Source: Oscillospiraceae bacterium (GTDB taxonomy: Bacteria; Bacillota; Clostridia; Oscillospirales; Ruminococcaceae). From it: a stretch of DNA of 64,000 bases. The number at the start of each line of letters is the position of its first letter. Positions within the stretch are counted from its first letter, which is position 1. Shown in pieces: positions 17,470-26,567 of the stretch. The stretch lies in assembly GCA_017513135.1 (NCBI GenBank), contig JAFWDH010000017.1, forward strand, positions 1 through 64,000, in the 5' to 3' direction. The notes under the pieces are model-generated. The model did not search any database and had not been told where the DNA came from. It saw only the letters and a program-made list of their open reading frames with translations. Position numbers and translations under genes: made by a program.

Positions 17470-18621
17470 ATGGAATTCAAACTTGACAGATCCAAGGAAT
17501 ACGCTCTTGCGCTGGAAGGCGGAGGCGGACGCGGCGCATATGAGGTCGGAGCGTGGCAGGCTCTTGCCGAAGAAGGTATACGGTTCTGTGCTGTCTCCGG
17601 TACTTCGGTAGGCGCTATAAACGGCGCTGCCGTTACGGCAGGTCAGCTTGAGACCGCTGTCCGATTCTGGAAGGACATCACTTATTCCCAGGTAATGGAA
17701 GTTGATGACTCCGTGATGGACAAACTGGTCAGAAAGGATATTACAAACCTTGATATCCGCGAAGCCGCAAAAACGCTGACCGACACTCTCAGGAATCGCG
17801 GTTTTGACATAACCCCTCTTAAAAAAACACTGCAGAAAGCAATAGACGACAAAGCTGTTCTTGACTCACCGATCGAGTTCTACATAGTAACGTTCTCTGT
17901 CGATGACATGAAGGGCGTGGTCGTGAGAGCCAAAGACCTGGCTCCCGGTGAACTATACGATATGCTTCTGGCTTCTGCATACCTTCCGGTCTTCCGCAGT
18001 GAAAAGCTTGGCGGACGACGGTATATCGATGGCGGTCTCTCAAACAGGCTTCCGATAAGCACTCTTTCCGAAAGGGGCTATAAAAGTATAATCGCTGTTG
18101 AACTCAACTCGATCGGTCCCATACAGAGATATGAGGATCCGGATCTCGATGTTCATTATATTAAGCCTGTATCTGACATAGGAAGCATGATGCAGTTCGA
18201 ACCTGCCCTTTCAGAAAGAAATCTGCGTCTCGGTTACTACGATGCAAAGAAGATGATGTACGGTCTTTCCGGAAGCATCTATTATATCGACCGCAAAATG
18301 ACAGAGCCGGAGGCATACAGTCTGCTTCTGAGGTTTATAAAAGGATACGGACATTCCCGCGGATCGGATTATACGGACAGAGTGATAAACGAAAGAATAA
18401 TTCCTTCACTTGCTTCGAGACTGAAGGTCTCAAGATCGGGATCTTATTACGACATTTTCATCGCCGCGCTTGAGAATGCCGCGGAAAACGCAGAGATTGA
18501 GCGATTCGCATATTATACAGAGCAGGAACTGCTCTCTAAAGTTCTTAAGGTGTATGACCCCGCCGCAGGGGTCATACCCAGATCATTTGGCAGGGCACTG
18601 CCATCACTTCAGATAAGGTAG
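17470..18621 (+). CDS. Patatin-like phospholipase
   Basis: This 383-residue serine acyl hydrolase has the oxyanion loop EGGGGRGAYEVG (about residues 17-28), nucleophile elbow GTSVG (about 45) and the dyad Asp in DGGLSNRLP (about 187). No signal peptide is visible, so it is a cytosolic lipid acyl hydrolase. The C-terminal 150 residues are helical and not assigned. It is followed by the alcohol dehydrogenase gene 7 bases later. Substrate is unknown. Confidence 0.9.
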   Translation: MEFKLDRSKEYALALEGGGGRGAYEVGAWQALAEEGIRFCAVSGTSVGAINGAAVTAGQLETAVRFWKDITYSQVMEVDDSVMDKLVRKDITNLDIREAAKTLTDTLRNRGFDITPLKKTLQKAIDDKAVLDSPIEFYIVTFSVDDMKGVVVRAKDLAPGELYDMLLASAYLPVFRSEKLGGRRYIDGGLSNRLPISTLSERGYKSIIAVELNSIGPIQRYEDPDLDVHYIKPVSDIGSMMQFEPALSERNLRLGYYDAKKMMYGLSGSIYYIDRKMTEPEAYSLLLRFIKGYGHSRGSDYTDRVINERIIPSLASRLKVSRSGSYYDIFIAALENAAENAEIERFAYYTEQELLSKVLKVYDPAAGVIPRSFGRALPSLQIR

Positions 18622-18628
18622 GTAGAAA

Positions 18629-19798
18629 ATGCAGCAGTTTACATTTCACTCCCCAACAGATGTCTGGTTCGGAAGAGGTGCAGAAACGCACATAGCCGAA
18701 TACATGAAAAAATACGGCCGGACCCGTGTACTTATCGTCACCGGAGGTTCCAGCGTCAAGAGATCCGGTGCTTTTGACAGAGTATGTGATCTCCTGCGCG
18801 CCGACGGGATAGAATACACTGAACTATCCGGAGTCAAAGCAAATCCGGTGCTCTCAAAAGCCCGCGAGGGCATTGAACTCGCAAAGGAATTCCGTCCCGA
18901 TCTGGTCCTCGGTTTCGGCGGAGGAAGCGTCATCGACACGGCAAAGATGATATCGATCGGCGGCGCGAATCCTGAAGAGGATGTATGGAACTTCTGGAAC
19001 GGCTCCGTAAAGCCCTCAAAAGCCATCGGAGTTGCCGCTATCCCGACACTCGCCGCCGCCGGAAGCGAGCTCTCCGGCTCCTCAGTCATAACCAACGAAG
19101 CGACAAGGCAGAAAAACGGTCTGAACACAGAGCTCAACCGTCCTCTTTTCGCCCTGATCAATCCCGAGTTCCTGTTCACTCTTCCCGATTACCAGATAGG
19201 CTGCGGCTGCGCGGACATCCTGATGCACACCATGGAACGCTTCTTCTCGGACCTTCAGGGCAATTACCTCACTGACGAGTTTGCCTGCTCGGTCATGAGG
19301 ACCGTTGTTAAGTTCTCCCCGATACTGCTTAAGGATCATGCGAACTACGACGCAGCGAGCGAGATATTCTGGGCAAGTGAGGTGTCTCACAACGACCTCA
19401 CCGGACTGGGTGGTCATAAAGGACTTGACGTGCACCGTCTTGGGCACAGGCTCTCCGCTGACTTTGATATAGCCCACGGTGCTTCTTTGGCTGCGCTGTT
19501 CGGCTCCTGGGCAAGGCACTACAAAGACCGCGACCCTGCCAGATTCTGCGAACTCGGACGCCGCGTTTTCGGAATAGATTCCGATGATCCCGATGCAGCT
19601 ATCAATGCCGTAGACAGCTTCTTCTCCTCTCTCGGCATGCCTGTCTGCTTCTCACAGACCGCTTTCGGTGTTCTTCCGGACGACAGAGTCGTGAAGCTGG
19701 CTGAGGATGTCACAGACGGCGGAAAGGCACACTGGGGTTCTTTCGCTGACATATCCTATGAGGATGCGCTTGCGATCTACCGCAGCGCAAACAGATAA
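18629..19798 (+). CDS. Iron-containing alcohol dehydrogenase (butanol-dehydrogenase type)
   Basis: This 389-residue protein starts FTFHSPTDVWFGRGA, typical of YugJ/BdhA-type enzymes. NAD(P) binding is shown by GFGGGSVIDTAK (about residue 95). The metal-site region includes CADILMHTMERFF and later HRLGHRLSADFDIAHG, with the His ligands. It reduces aldehydes to alcohols with NAD(P)H. It shares an operon with the patatin gene and is closed by a terminator. Confidence 0.93.
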   Translation: MQQFTFHSPTDVWFGRGAETHIAEYMKKYGRTRVLIVTGGSSVKRSGAFDRVCDLLRADGIEYTELSGVKANPVLSKAREGIELAKEFRPDLVLGFGGGSVIDTAKMISIGGANPEEDVWNFWNGSVKPSKAIGVAAIPTLAAAGSELSGSSVITNEATRQKNGLNTELNRPLFALINPEFLFTLPDYQIGCGCADILMHTMERFFSDLQGNYLTDEFACSVMRTVVKFSPILLKDHANYDAASEIFWASEVSHNDLTGLGGHKGLDVHRLGHRLSADFDIAHGASLAALFGSWARHYKDRDPARFCELGRRVFGIDSDDPDAAINAVDSFFSSLGMPVCFSQTAFGVLPDDRVVKLAEDVTDGGKAHWGSFADISYEDALAIYRSANR

Positions 19799-19845
19799 TC
19801 CCCGGGATCATGACCGTCAAACAGGTACGATCCGGGCAACAGAAC

Positions 19846-19874
19846 AAAATCCCATGCAATGCATGGGATTTTTT
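19846..19874. terminator. Bidirectional terminator
   Basis: AAAATCCCATGC (19846-19857), loop AAT, GCATGGGATTTT (19861-19872) and more T. It lies between convergent genes and should serve the dehydrogenase on the plus strand and probably the acyl-CoA ligase on the minus strand. Confidence 0.9.
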
Positions 19875-19910
19875 ATTGATCTGATTCTTTTGTTCGCCTG
19901 CCGGAACTGT

Positions 19911-21689
19911 TTATTTCTTTCTCTTATCTCCTTCCGGAAGAAGCGATGTAGCATCCTTCTGTCTCTGGTACTTGGCTTCCTCTTCCTCCTCCAGGACTCT
20001 GTAGGCAACTTTTCCGACAAGCGTCTTGGGAAGATCGTCCCTGAACTCTATCTCTCTTGGCACGGCATACCTTGCGATATGCTTCCTGCAGTAATCCTTG
20101 ATCTCTTCCTTGGTCTCTTCTGTCTTGGGAACACCGTCCTTCAGCATCACGAACGCCTTCACCGCATGCATCCTGTAATCGTCCGGAACTCCGATGACAC
20201 AGCTCATATGGATCTTTTCATGAGCATCCAGAATGTTCTCGATCTGAGCAGGATAGACATTGTATCCGGAAGTAACTATCATTCTCTTCGCGCGTCCGCG
20301 GAAGAAGATGAACCCGTCATCATCCATATAGCCGAGATCTCCCGTATACACCCAGGTCATACCGTCCGAATGTTTCCTCAGAGTCTGAGCCGTCTCCTCG
20401 GGGTTATTGAGATACTCCTTCATAACAGTCGGCCCTGCGAGGAGGATCTCTCCCTCTTCGCCGTACGGAAGCTCTTCGTCAGTTCCGGGCTTTACGATCT
20501 TCACATAGGTATCCGGGAAAGGAAGGCCTATGCTCCCCTCCTTCGTCATGTGTATGGGAGTCAGGCAGCATGCCGTTACCGTTTCTGTAGTCCCGTATCC
20601 TTCTCTGATCTGAACAGTCGCATGATGATCATACAGGAATTTATCGAACTTCTTCTTAAGTTCGACTGAAAGCGAATCTCCTCCGGAGAACACTCCTTTA
20701 AGGCTGCTGAGATCCGCCTTTTCCAGATTGTCCAGCCTGAGAAGCGCTTCATACAGTGTAGGTACTCCGGCAATGAAGTTGCATTTGTACTTGATGATAT
20801 CCCTGGCGTACGACTTGGCTGTGAATCTTGGGACCAGGACACAGCATCCGCCGCCCTCCAGCATCGTGTGTATGCAGACGCCCAATCCGAAACCGTGGAA
20901 GATCGGCATTGCGGCCAGCATGCGGTCTCCCATCCTGTATATGGGGTTGGTGGCCATGACCTGGCGTCCGAGTGCGTTGAAGTTGTAGTTGGTCAGCACT
21001 ATCCCCTTGGTCGTTCCTGTAGTTCCGCCGGAATAGAGGATCGCTGCGGGATCTTCGGGTTTTCTCTTAACGGCATAATTGTAGAAGCACGCTCTGCTGA
21101 GCCTCATGAATTCGTTCCACCGGATCACGGGAGCGTCATCGGGGATCTTCTTGATCTTCCTTCCCTCTGTGAGCATATAACCGGCCATAAGAGGTTTGGA
21201 CAGTTCGTCCTTGATAGAGGCAATGATTATGTTTACTAAGCCCGGAGTGTTCTTCCTTATGGACTCGAATTTATTGTAGAACTGATCCAGAGTCACGACC
21301 GTCACGCTTCTGGAGAAATTGAGATAGAACTCTATCTCCTTCTCTGCGGAGAGAGGATGGATCATATTGGCTACAGCTCCTACAAGATTGACCGCATAGA
21401 ACATATAGATCCCCTGAGGACAGTTCGGAAGAGCTATCGTGACACAGTCTCCTTCCCTTACTCCTAGAGTCTTGAGAGCTTTTGCGCACTTTTCGATCTC
21501 GCTTATCATCTTGCGATAGCTGATGCGTCGTCCCATGAATATCAGAGCATCCATATCAGGATACTTCTCTGCTGTCGCTTTTACTGCCTCAAACAGAGTG
21601 CACTGGGGGTACTCTAGATGAAACGGTATGTCGCCGAGGTTCTTTTTCCACGGCGTCTTTACGACTGTCGCCGTTTCTGCTTTAGCCAT
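19911..21689 (-). CDS. Long-chain acyl-CoA synthetase (AMP-forming)
   Basis: This 592-residue ANL enzyme activates fatty acids to acyl-AMP and then acyl-CoA. Seen are the P-loop-like YSGGTTGTTKGIVLTN (about residue 210), the EGYGTTET motif (about 365), the TGDLGYMDDDG hinge region (about 450) and the C-terminal catalytic Lys in LPKTLVGKVAYR. It has no signal peptide. It stands alone, convergent with the alcohol dehydrogenase. Chain-length specificity cannot be read. Confidence 0.92.
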   Translation of the reverse strand: MAKAETATVVKTPWKKNLGDIPFHLEYPQCTLFEAVKATAEKYPDMDALIFMGRRISYRKMISEIEKCAKALKTLGVREGDCVTIALPNCPQGIYMFYAVNLVGAVANMIHPLSAEKEIEFYLNFSRSVTVVTLDQFYNKFESIRKNTPGLVNIIIASIKDELSKPLMAGYMLTEGRKIKKIPDDAPVIRWNEFMRLSRACFYNYAVKRKPEDPAAILYSGGTTGTTKGIVLTNYNFNALGRQVMATNPIYRMGDRMLAAMPIFHGFGLGVCIHTMLEGGGCCVLVPRFTAKSYARDIIKYKCNFIAGVPTLYEALLRLDNLEKADLSSLKGVFSGGDSLSVELKKKFDKFLYDHHATVQIREGYGTTETVTACCLTPIHMTKEGSIGLPFPDTYVKIVKPGTDEELPYGEEGEILLAGPTVMKEYLNNPEETAQTLRKHSDGMTWVYTGDLGYMDDDGFIFFRGRAKRMIVTSGYNVYPAQIENILDAHEKIHMSCVIGVPDDYRMHAVKAFVMLKDGVPKTEETKEEIKDYCRKHIARYAVPREIEFRDDLPKTLVGKVAYRVLEEEEEAKYQRQKDATSLLPEGDKRKK

Positions 21690-21795
21690 TTTCAGATGTT
21701 CCGTCCTTTTAATTTGTTTTTAGCCGTATTATGTTGAAACATAGCGGTCCTTTGACATTATACACATTTCTCAGTTTGTTTCTACCCGAATCGAA

Positions 21796-22731
21796 CTATC
21801 CGGTCTTTCTCAGGATCGCTGCAAAAAAGCCTTCATGCTCCTCTCCGGGACACACAAGCAGCGTATCGGGGATCCTGCTATGCAGTGCAGGGACGTCGTG
21901 AAGCCTCTCCGGCACAGGTACTATCTCGATCCCTCCGTCTCTCATCGCTGCCATAACTACCGCCTCATTCTCTTCAGGCAGCACAGAACAGGTCGAGTAT
22001 ACCAGCACCCCTCCCTTTTTCAGGAGGGACAGCCCCTTTCGAAGCAGCTGAAGCTGCAGCGCAGCCGAGTTGTGAACCAGTTTTTCGGAAAACGCTCTGT
22101 ATGTGTCCGGCTCAGCGGAAAGCACTGTACCGCTTCCGGAGCACGGCGCATCCAGGAATATCCTGTCGAACCGAAGAAAGCTGTCCAGCTTTCTTGCGTC
22201 CGCATTGAGCACATTTACTCCGCTGCATCCCTGCTTTGCAAGATTGTATCTAAGTCTCTCAGCCCTTATCCTGTCTTTCTCGCAGGCAGTCACGTTTACC
22301 CGTCCCTCACTGAGAGACACGATCTGCGTAGTTTTGCTGCCCGGAGCGGCGCACATATCCAGTACGTCTTCTGACTCCTCTATTCGTGTCATAAGGGGAG
22401 GAATCATGGATGAAAGGTTCTGGAAATATATCTCTCCGTTCCCGTAGATATCATCATTCCTGACGGCCGCCTCGTCAGTCTCTTCCAGCACGAAAGCGTC
22501 ACCAAACCATCCGGGATTTCTGTAACCTATCCCCAGCTCTCTGAGTTTTGCTCCGACTGCGTCCGCATCTGTCTTAAGCCTGTTTATGCGGAAGGAACTT
22601 TTCCTGACAGCATGAATCCCTTCGATGATCCTTTCCGCCTCACTGCCGCTGTATTGCCTTCCGATCTCGGCAAAAAGGAACTCAAGTCTCTTTTCCGTAT
22701 TCTCTTTTCCCGAATTGCTATTTCCTGGCAT
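21796..22731 (-). CDS. RsmB/RsmF-family rRNA m5C methyltransferase
   Basis: The protein (311 residues from ATG 22731) is a SAM-dependent NOL1/NOP2/Sun methyltransferase. Motif I MCAAPGSKTTQI, motif IV LDAPCSGSGT and motif VI VYSTCSVLPEENEAV carry the two catalytic Cys. I chose MPGNSN as start, which overlaps the end of the upstream gene by 14 bases; a start at 22791 would overlap by 74. It lacks the RsmB NusB-like N-terminus and is shorter than RsmF, so the target base in 16S rRNA is uncertain. Confidence 0.88.
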   Translation of the reverse strand: MPGNSNSGKENTEKRLEFLFAEIGRQYSGSEAERIIEGIHAVRKSSFRINRLKTDADAVGAKLRELGIGYRNPGWFGDAFVLEETDEAAVRNDDIYGNGEIYFQNLSSMIPPLMTRIEESEDVLDMCAAPGSKTTQIVSLSEGRVNVTACEKDRIRAERLRYNLAKQGCSGVNVLNADARKLDSFLRFDRIFLDAPCSGSGTVLSAEPDTYRAFSEKLVHNSAALQLQLLRKGLSLLKKGGVLVYSTCSVLPEENEAVVMAAMRDGGIEIVPVPERLHDVPALHSRIPDTLLVCPGEEHEGFFAAILRKTG

Positions 22732-23428
22732 ATTCTTTAAGTTTTGTGCTCCTCTGCTTGTAGTCGGGCATACGGTCCAGAAGCATCTCATAGAACTCTG
22801 TTCCGTGATCCATATGCGTGAAGTGTACCGCTTCGTGCAGTACTACAGAATCGATGCAGTCCAGCGGAGCTTTTATCAGAAAAAGGCTCAGATGGATCTC
22901 ATTTGTCGTCTGGTTCGCGCTTCCCCATCGGGAGGTCATCTTTCTGATCTTTATCCGGGGCGTCCCGAATCTTTCAGGTATTACGTCAGCATATCTGCTC
23001 AATCTCTCCTGAAACACTGAAAGAGCCAGCTCTTTCAGGGCTTTTTCGTATGCGGAAGCAGCCTTTTCAGGATCACCGGCATCTCTGAGATAAAGCACTG
23101 CTGCTCCGGAAACAAAGGTCATAGACGTCCTGGCTGCGCTTCGTATCATCAGTTTGCGCGGCTCTCCGAGCAGAAACACCTCATCTCCGTCGTGAAGTCT
23201 GTCAGGCAGCGTGAAGAACTCTCTTTTTCCCACGTTTCTCGCAAGCCAGTCACTGCACGACATCATGAATTTCCAGATATCAGCCCTCGTAGCCCTGAGC
23301 GGAACAGACAGGCAGGGATTCCCCTGCCTGTCGATCCTGAGAGTCATTCTTTTCACATTTTTACGGGTCATCCGGATCTCACAGGGAGTTCCGTTGACTT
23401 CTTGTATAATCAACTCTTCCTGATACAT
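22718..23428 (-). CDS. YgjP-like zinc metallopeptidase-fold protein (DUF45)
   Basis: The 236-residue protein ends with VVLHEAVHFTHMDHGTEFY, which supplies the HExxH plus downstream His of the WLM/YgjP family. The N-terminal half is beta-rich (MTLRIDRQGNPCLSVPL). Family members have been linked to nucleotide hydrolysis and metal-dependent hydrolysis, but the role is not settled. There is no good ribosome site, and only 8 bases separate it from the galM stop, so translation is probably coupled to galM. Confidence 0.85.
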   Translation of the reverse strand: MYQEELIIQEVNGTPCEIRMTRKNVKRMTLRIDRQGNPCLSVPLRATRADIWKFMMSCSDWLARNVGKREFFTLPDRLHDGDEVFLLGEPRKLMIRSAARTSMTFVSGAAVLYLRDAGDPEKAASAYEKALKELALSVFQERLSRYADVIPERFGTPRIKIRKMTSRWGSANQTTNEIHLSLFLIKAPLDCIDSVVLHEAVHFTHMDHGTEFYEMLLDRMPDYKQRSTKLKEYARK

Positions 23429-23436
23429 TTTGTATA

Positions 23437-24459
23437 TTATAGGGAATAGAACGCATAGACGGTCTCTGAGCTGAAGACTTCGCCGGGTCTGAGCGTAATA
23501 TCCATGAATTCCGGTCTGTTGGGCGAATCCGGATAAAACTGGGTCTCCAGCGCAATACCGGAGTTCCTGCCGTATAATGTTCCGTTCTTCCCTTTCTCTT
23601 CGGTAATGAAGTTCCCGGAATAGACCTGAACTCCCGGCATATCGGTGATGATCCTCATTCCCAGTCCGTTATCCCTGCATTCCAGCGCAGCCACTTCCCT
23701 GAAACCGTTCCCGTTCAGACAGTAGTTATGATCATACCCTCTTGCAGCAATGAGCTGAGGATCATCGCAGTCTATGTCTTTCCCTATCGGTTTCATGGCC
23801 CTGAAGTCGAACGGTGTGCCTTCTACGTCTATCAGCCTGCCTGTTGGTATATTTCCCGCCCCTGTCTCAGTGTATCTGTCAGCTCCCACTCTCATATCGT
23901 GGTCCAGTATCGTCCCTTCTCCTGCCAGATTGAAGTAGCAGTGGTTCGTGAGGTTGACCGGGCACGGCTTGTCAACAACCGCTCTGAAAACCATATGAAG
24001 AGCTCCGTTATCGAGCCTGTATCTGACTTCAGCCTCCATATTCCCGGGAAATCCTTCTTCTCCGTCAGGCGAGAAACAACGGAAGACGGCAGTCTCTCCA
24101 TCGAAGGATCCGTCCCACTTAACATCGTGCATCCCAAATGTGCCACCGTGGTGGCAGTTTCCGTTCTCGTTCCTTGTAAGACTGTATTCTTCTCCGTCTA
24201 TACAGATCAGCGCATTGCTTATCCTGTTAGCTACCCTTCCTACAGTCGTACCGTAATAGCATGTACCGTTTTCATATCCCTGTACACTGTCGTATCCGAG
24301 GACCGTATCCACCGGGCCTTCTTTGCTGTTTATTACAAGACTCTGGACCGTCGCGCCGTATTCAATGATCACCGCGCTGTTTCCCTTTGAGTCGAAGATG
24401 CGCAGGGCGTCTATCCTTTCACCCTTTGATGATGTCCCGAACAAGAATCTCTCCGGCAT
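23437..24459 (-). CDS. galM: Aldose 1-epimerase (galactose mutarotase)
   Basis: The protein (340 residues from ATG 24459, behind AAGGAGG) interconverts alpha and beta anomers of sugars. Seen are YGATVQSL, GRVANRIS, HHGGTFGMHDVKW, and the catalytic His in TNHCYFNLAGEG, with the catalytic Glu in IALETQFYPDSPN. No other galactose genes are near. An upstream in-frame start at 24519 would add 20 residues without a ribosome site. Confidence 0.93.
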   Translation of the reverse strand: MPERFLFGTSSKGERIDALRIFDSKGNSAVIIEYGATVQSLVINSKEGPVDTVLGYDSVQGYENGTCYYGTTVGRVANRISNALICIDGEEYSLTRNENGNCHHGGTFGMHDVKWDGSFDGETAVFRCFSPDGEEGFPGNMEAEVRYRLDNGALHMVFRAVVDKPCPVNLTNHCYFNLAGEGTILDHDMRVGADRYTETGAGNIPTGRLIDVEGTPFDFRAMKPIGKDIDCDDPQLIAARGYDHNYCLNGNGFREVAALECRDNGLGMRIITDMPGVQVYSGNFITEEKGKNGTLYGRNSGIALETQFYPDSPNRPEFMDITLRPGEVFSSETVYAFYSL

Positions 24460-24541
24460 GTCGATCCCTCCTTGCCGCACAGTGCTGTTTCTAAAAATGA
24501 CCGATGCAGGAAACTGCACCGGTCATAGTTATGCTGATCTG

Positions 24542-26566
24542 TTATTCTTCCTCAGATGCCTCTGCTGATTCCTCAGCGGGTGCTTCAGCTGTCTCGGGCT
24601 CGGCGCTCGCTTCCTCAGCCTGCTGAGCTGCCTTGGCTGCTCTTGCTGCCTCGCGGGCTGCCTCTTTCTCTCCTTCTGCAAGCATTGAGAGAGAAATGCG
24701 CTTACGCTCGTCATCTATACCGATAAGACGGACCTTGACTTCATCGCCGACCTTTACGAGGTTAGCGGGATCGACTACATGTTCTACGGACATCTCGGAG
24801 AGATGCACGAGTCCGTCGAGTTCCGGCAGGATCCTTACGAATACACCGAACTTTGTGATCGATACTACAGGAGCTGTAAACTCGGAGCCGATCTCATATG
24901 TATGAATGAGGTTCCAGGGGTTGTCCTCCTCACGGCGGTAACCAAGGGAGATCCTTCCCTTTTCAGCATCGAAATCCTTTACGAAGACTTCGACTTCATC
25001 GCCCACACTGAAGACCTCAGAGGGATTGTGAATACGCTTCCAGCTCATCTCGGAGACATGGACCATTCCGTCAACTCCGCCGAGGTCAATGAATGCACCA
25101 TAGTTGGTCAGGGACTTGACCTTGCCCTGATAAACCTTACCGACTTCGACTGTCTGGAAGAACTCTTCCTTCTTCTTGCTGTTCTCTTCCTCAAGAACAG
25201 AACGGATGGATCCGATCACACGGCGGCGTTCTCTGTCAGCCTCGATGATGCGGATGTTTTGGTGTGTGTGGAGAAGCTGATCAAACGGCTCTCCGCGGCG
25301 CAGTGTCGCCTGGCTTCCGGGGATGAATACCCTTGCACCTTTGTAATTGGCGACGAGGCCTTTGCTGACGACCTCAGTGATGTAGGCATCAAGTACTTCA
25401 CCGCTCTCAAAAGCTGCGAGAACTTCCTTCATTCCGGTCTCGTTCTCAACTCTCTTGCGGGAAAGCGTTACGACGCCTTCGAGGTCCTGAACCTTTGTTA
25501 CTAGAAAAGTATATCTCTCACCGACTTTGAGAGCGTCCTCGACTGATACGGACGCGTCTTCAGTTACTTCGTCGGAAGGTACAAATCCTGTGTGTTTACG
25601 GCCAATATCTACTACGACTTCGGTAGGTCTGATCTCAATAACAGTTCCTTCGACCCTCTGCCCGCGATGTACCGGCTTCAGCGACTCCTCCAGTTCAGTT
25701 TCAAAGTTAAATTCGTTGTTTGTGATTTCGCTCATCTTTGCGAGCACCTCCTTGATAAGAGGGTACGGCGCCGACGCACCGGCTGTTACACCGATCCTTT
25801 CTTTGCCCAGCAACATTTCACGCGTGATCTCATTTGCGTTCTCAACACGAACCGTAGGTGCATACTGTTCGCAGACCTCTTTGAGTTTCTGCGTATTGGA
25901 GCTGTTATATCCCCCAATTACGACACACAGATCACTGTTGAGCGCCAACTCTGCAGCCTCTTCCTGCCTCCTATGTGTCGCATTACATATTGTATCAAGA
26001 ACAGTCAAACTTGTATAGTTTTTTTTCGCCGTTTCAGTGAAAATGCGGTACTTTTCAAGGCTGAAAGTAGTCTGCGCGACCATGACGATCCCGTCGCTTC
26101 CTTCTGCCTCTTTCAGCGCTTCCTGCAGTTCATCCCCGCTGCCCGCGACCGCATATCTGCCGCTGCAGTGTCCGATGATCCCTTCCACTTCCGGGTGGTC
26201 TCTGTCCCCTGCGATAATGACGAACTTCCCGCTCTTTCCCGCTTCATCCACGATCCTGTGGGTCTTTGCAACGAACGGGCATGTGGCATCAGCTATCTCT
26301 ATGCCAAGTTCGGAACATCTCCTGTACACATCTTCTCCGACTCCGTGGCTCCTGATCACCAGGACTGTTCCGTCCTCAACTTCCTCAGGCGACTCCACTA
26401 TGGAGCAGCCTCTCTCCGCCAGTTCTGAAACCACACGGTCATTGTGGATTATAGGACCGAGCGTGGATACCTTTCTGCCCTCATCGAGATACTTCTCGCA
26501 CATCTTGACTGCGCGGTCTACCCCGAAGCAGAACCCGGCAGTCTCTGCAAGTCTTATAACAGCCAT
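24542..26566 (-). CDS. ispH: IspH-ribosomal protein S1 fusion
   Basis: Residues 1-285 are 4-hydroxy-3-methylbut-2-enyl diphosphate reductase, the last step of the MEP isoprenoid pathway. The three [4Fe-4S] Cys are in GFCFGVDRAV, DATCPFVAKTH and DTICNATHRRQ. Residues about 300-640 are four S1 RNA-binding repeats (for example GKVKSLTNYGAFIDLGGVDG), followed by an Ala/Glu-rich low-complexity tail. The 674-residue fusion is well known in Clostridia and replaces a free S1-like protein. It lies one base after the flavoprotein-CMP kinase gene. Confidence 0.95.
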   Translation of the reverse strand: MAVIRLAETAGFCFGVDRAVKMCEKYLDEGRKVSTLGPIIHNDRVVSELAERGCSIVESPEEVEDGTVLVIRSHGVGEDVYRRCSELGIEIADATCPFVAKTHRIVDEAGKSGKFVIIAGDRDHPEVEGIIGHCSGRYAVAGSGDELQEALKEAEGSDGIVMVAQTTFSLEKYRIFTETAKKNYTSLTVLDTICNATHRRQEEAAELALNSDLCVVIGGYNSSNTQKLKEVCEQYAPTVRVENANEITREMLLGKERIGVTAGASAPYPLIKEVLAKMSEITNNEFNFETELEESLKPVHRGQRVEGTVIEIRPTEVVVDIGRKHTGFVPSDEVTEDASVSVEDALKVGERYTFLVTKVQDLEGVVTLSRKRVENETGMKEVLAAFESGEVLDAYITEVVSKGLVANYKGARVFIPGSQATLRRGEPFDQLLHTHQNIRIIEADRERRRVIGSIRSVLEEENSKKKEEFFQTVEVGKVYQGKVKSLTNYGAFIDLGGVDGMVHVSEMSWKRIHNPSEVFSVGDEVEVFVKDFDAEKGRISLGYRREEDNPWNLIHTYEIGSEFTAPVVSITKFGVFVRILPELDGLVHLSEMSVEHVVDPANLVKVGDEVKVRLIGIDDERKRISLSMLAEGEKEAAREAARAAKAAQQAEEASAEPETAEAPAEESAEASEEE

Positions 26567-26567
26567 T

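Noticed and set aside
23428..23441. Leaderless promoter for the YgjP-like gene (TATAAT 7 bases before ATG)
   Set aside because: The TATAAT overlaps the galM stop and has no matching -35 element. Coupling to galM in one transcript is simpler.
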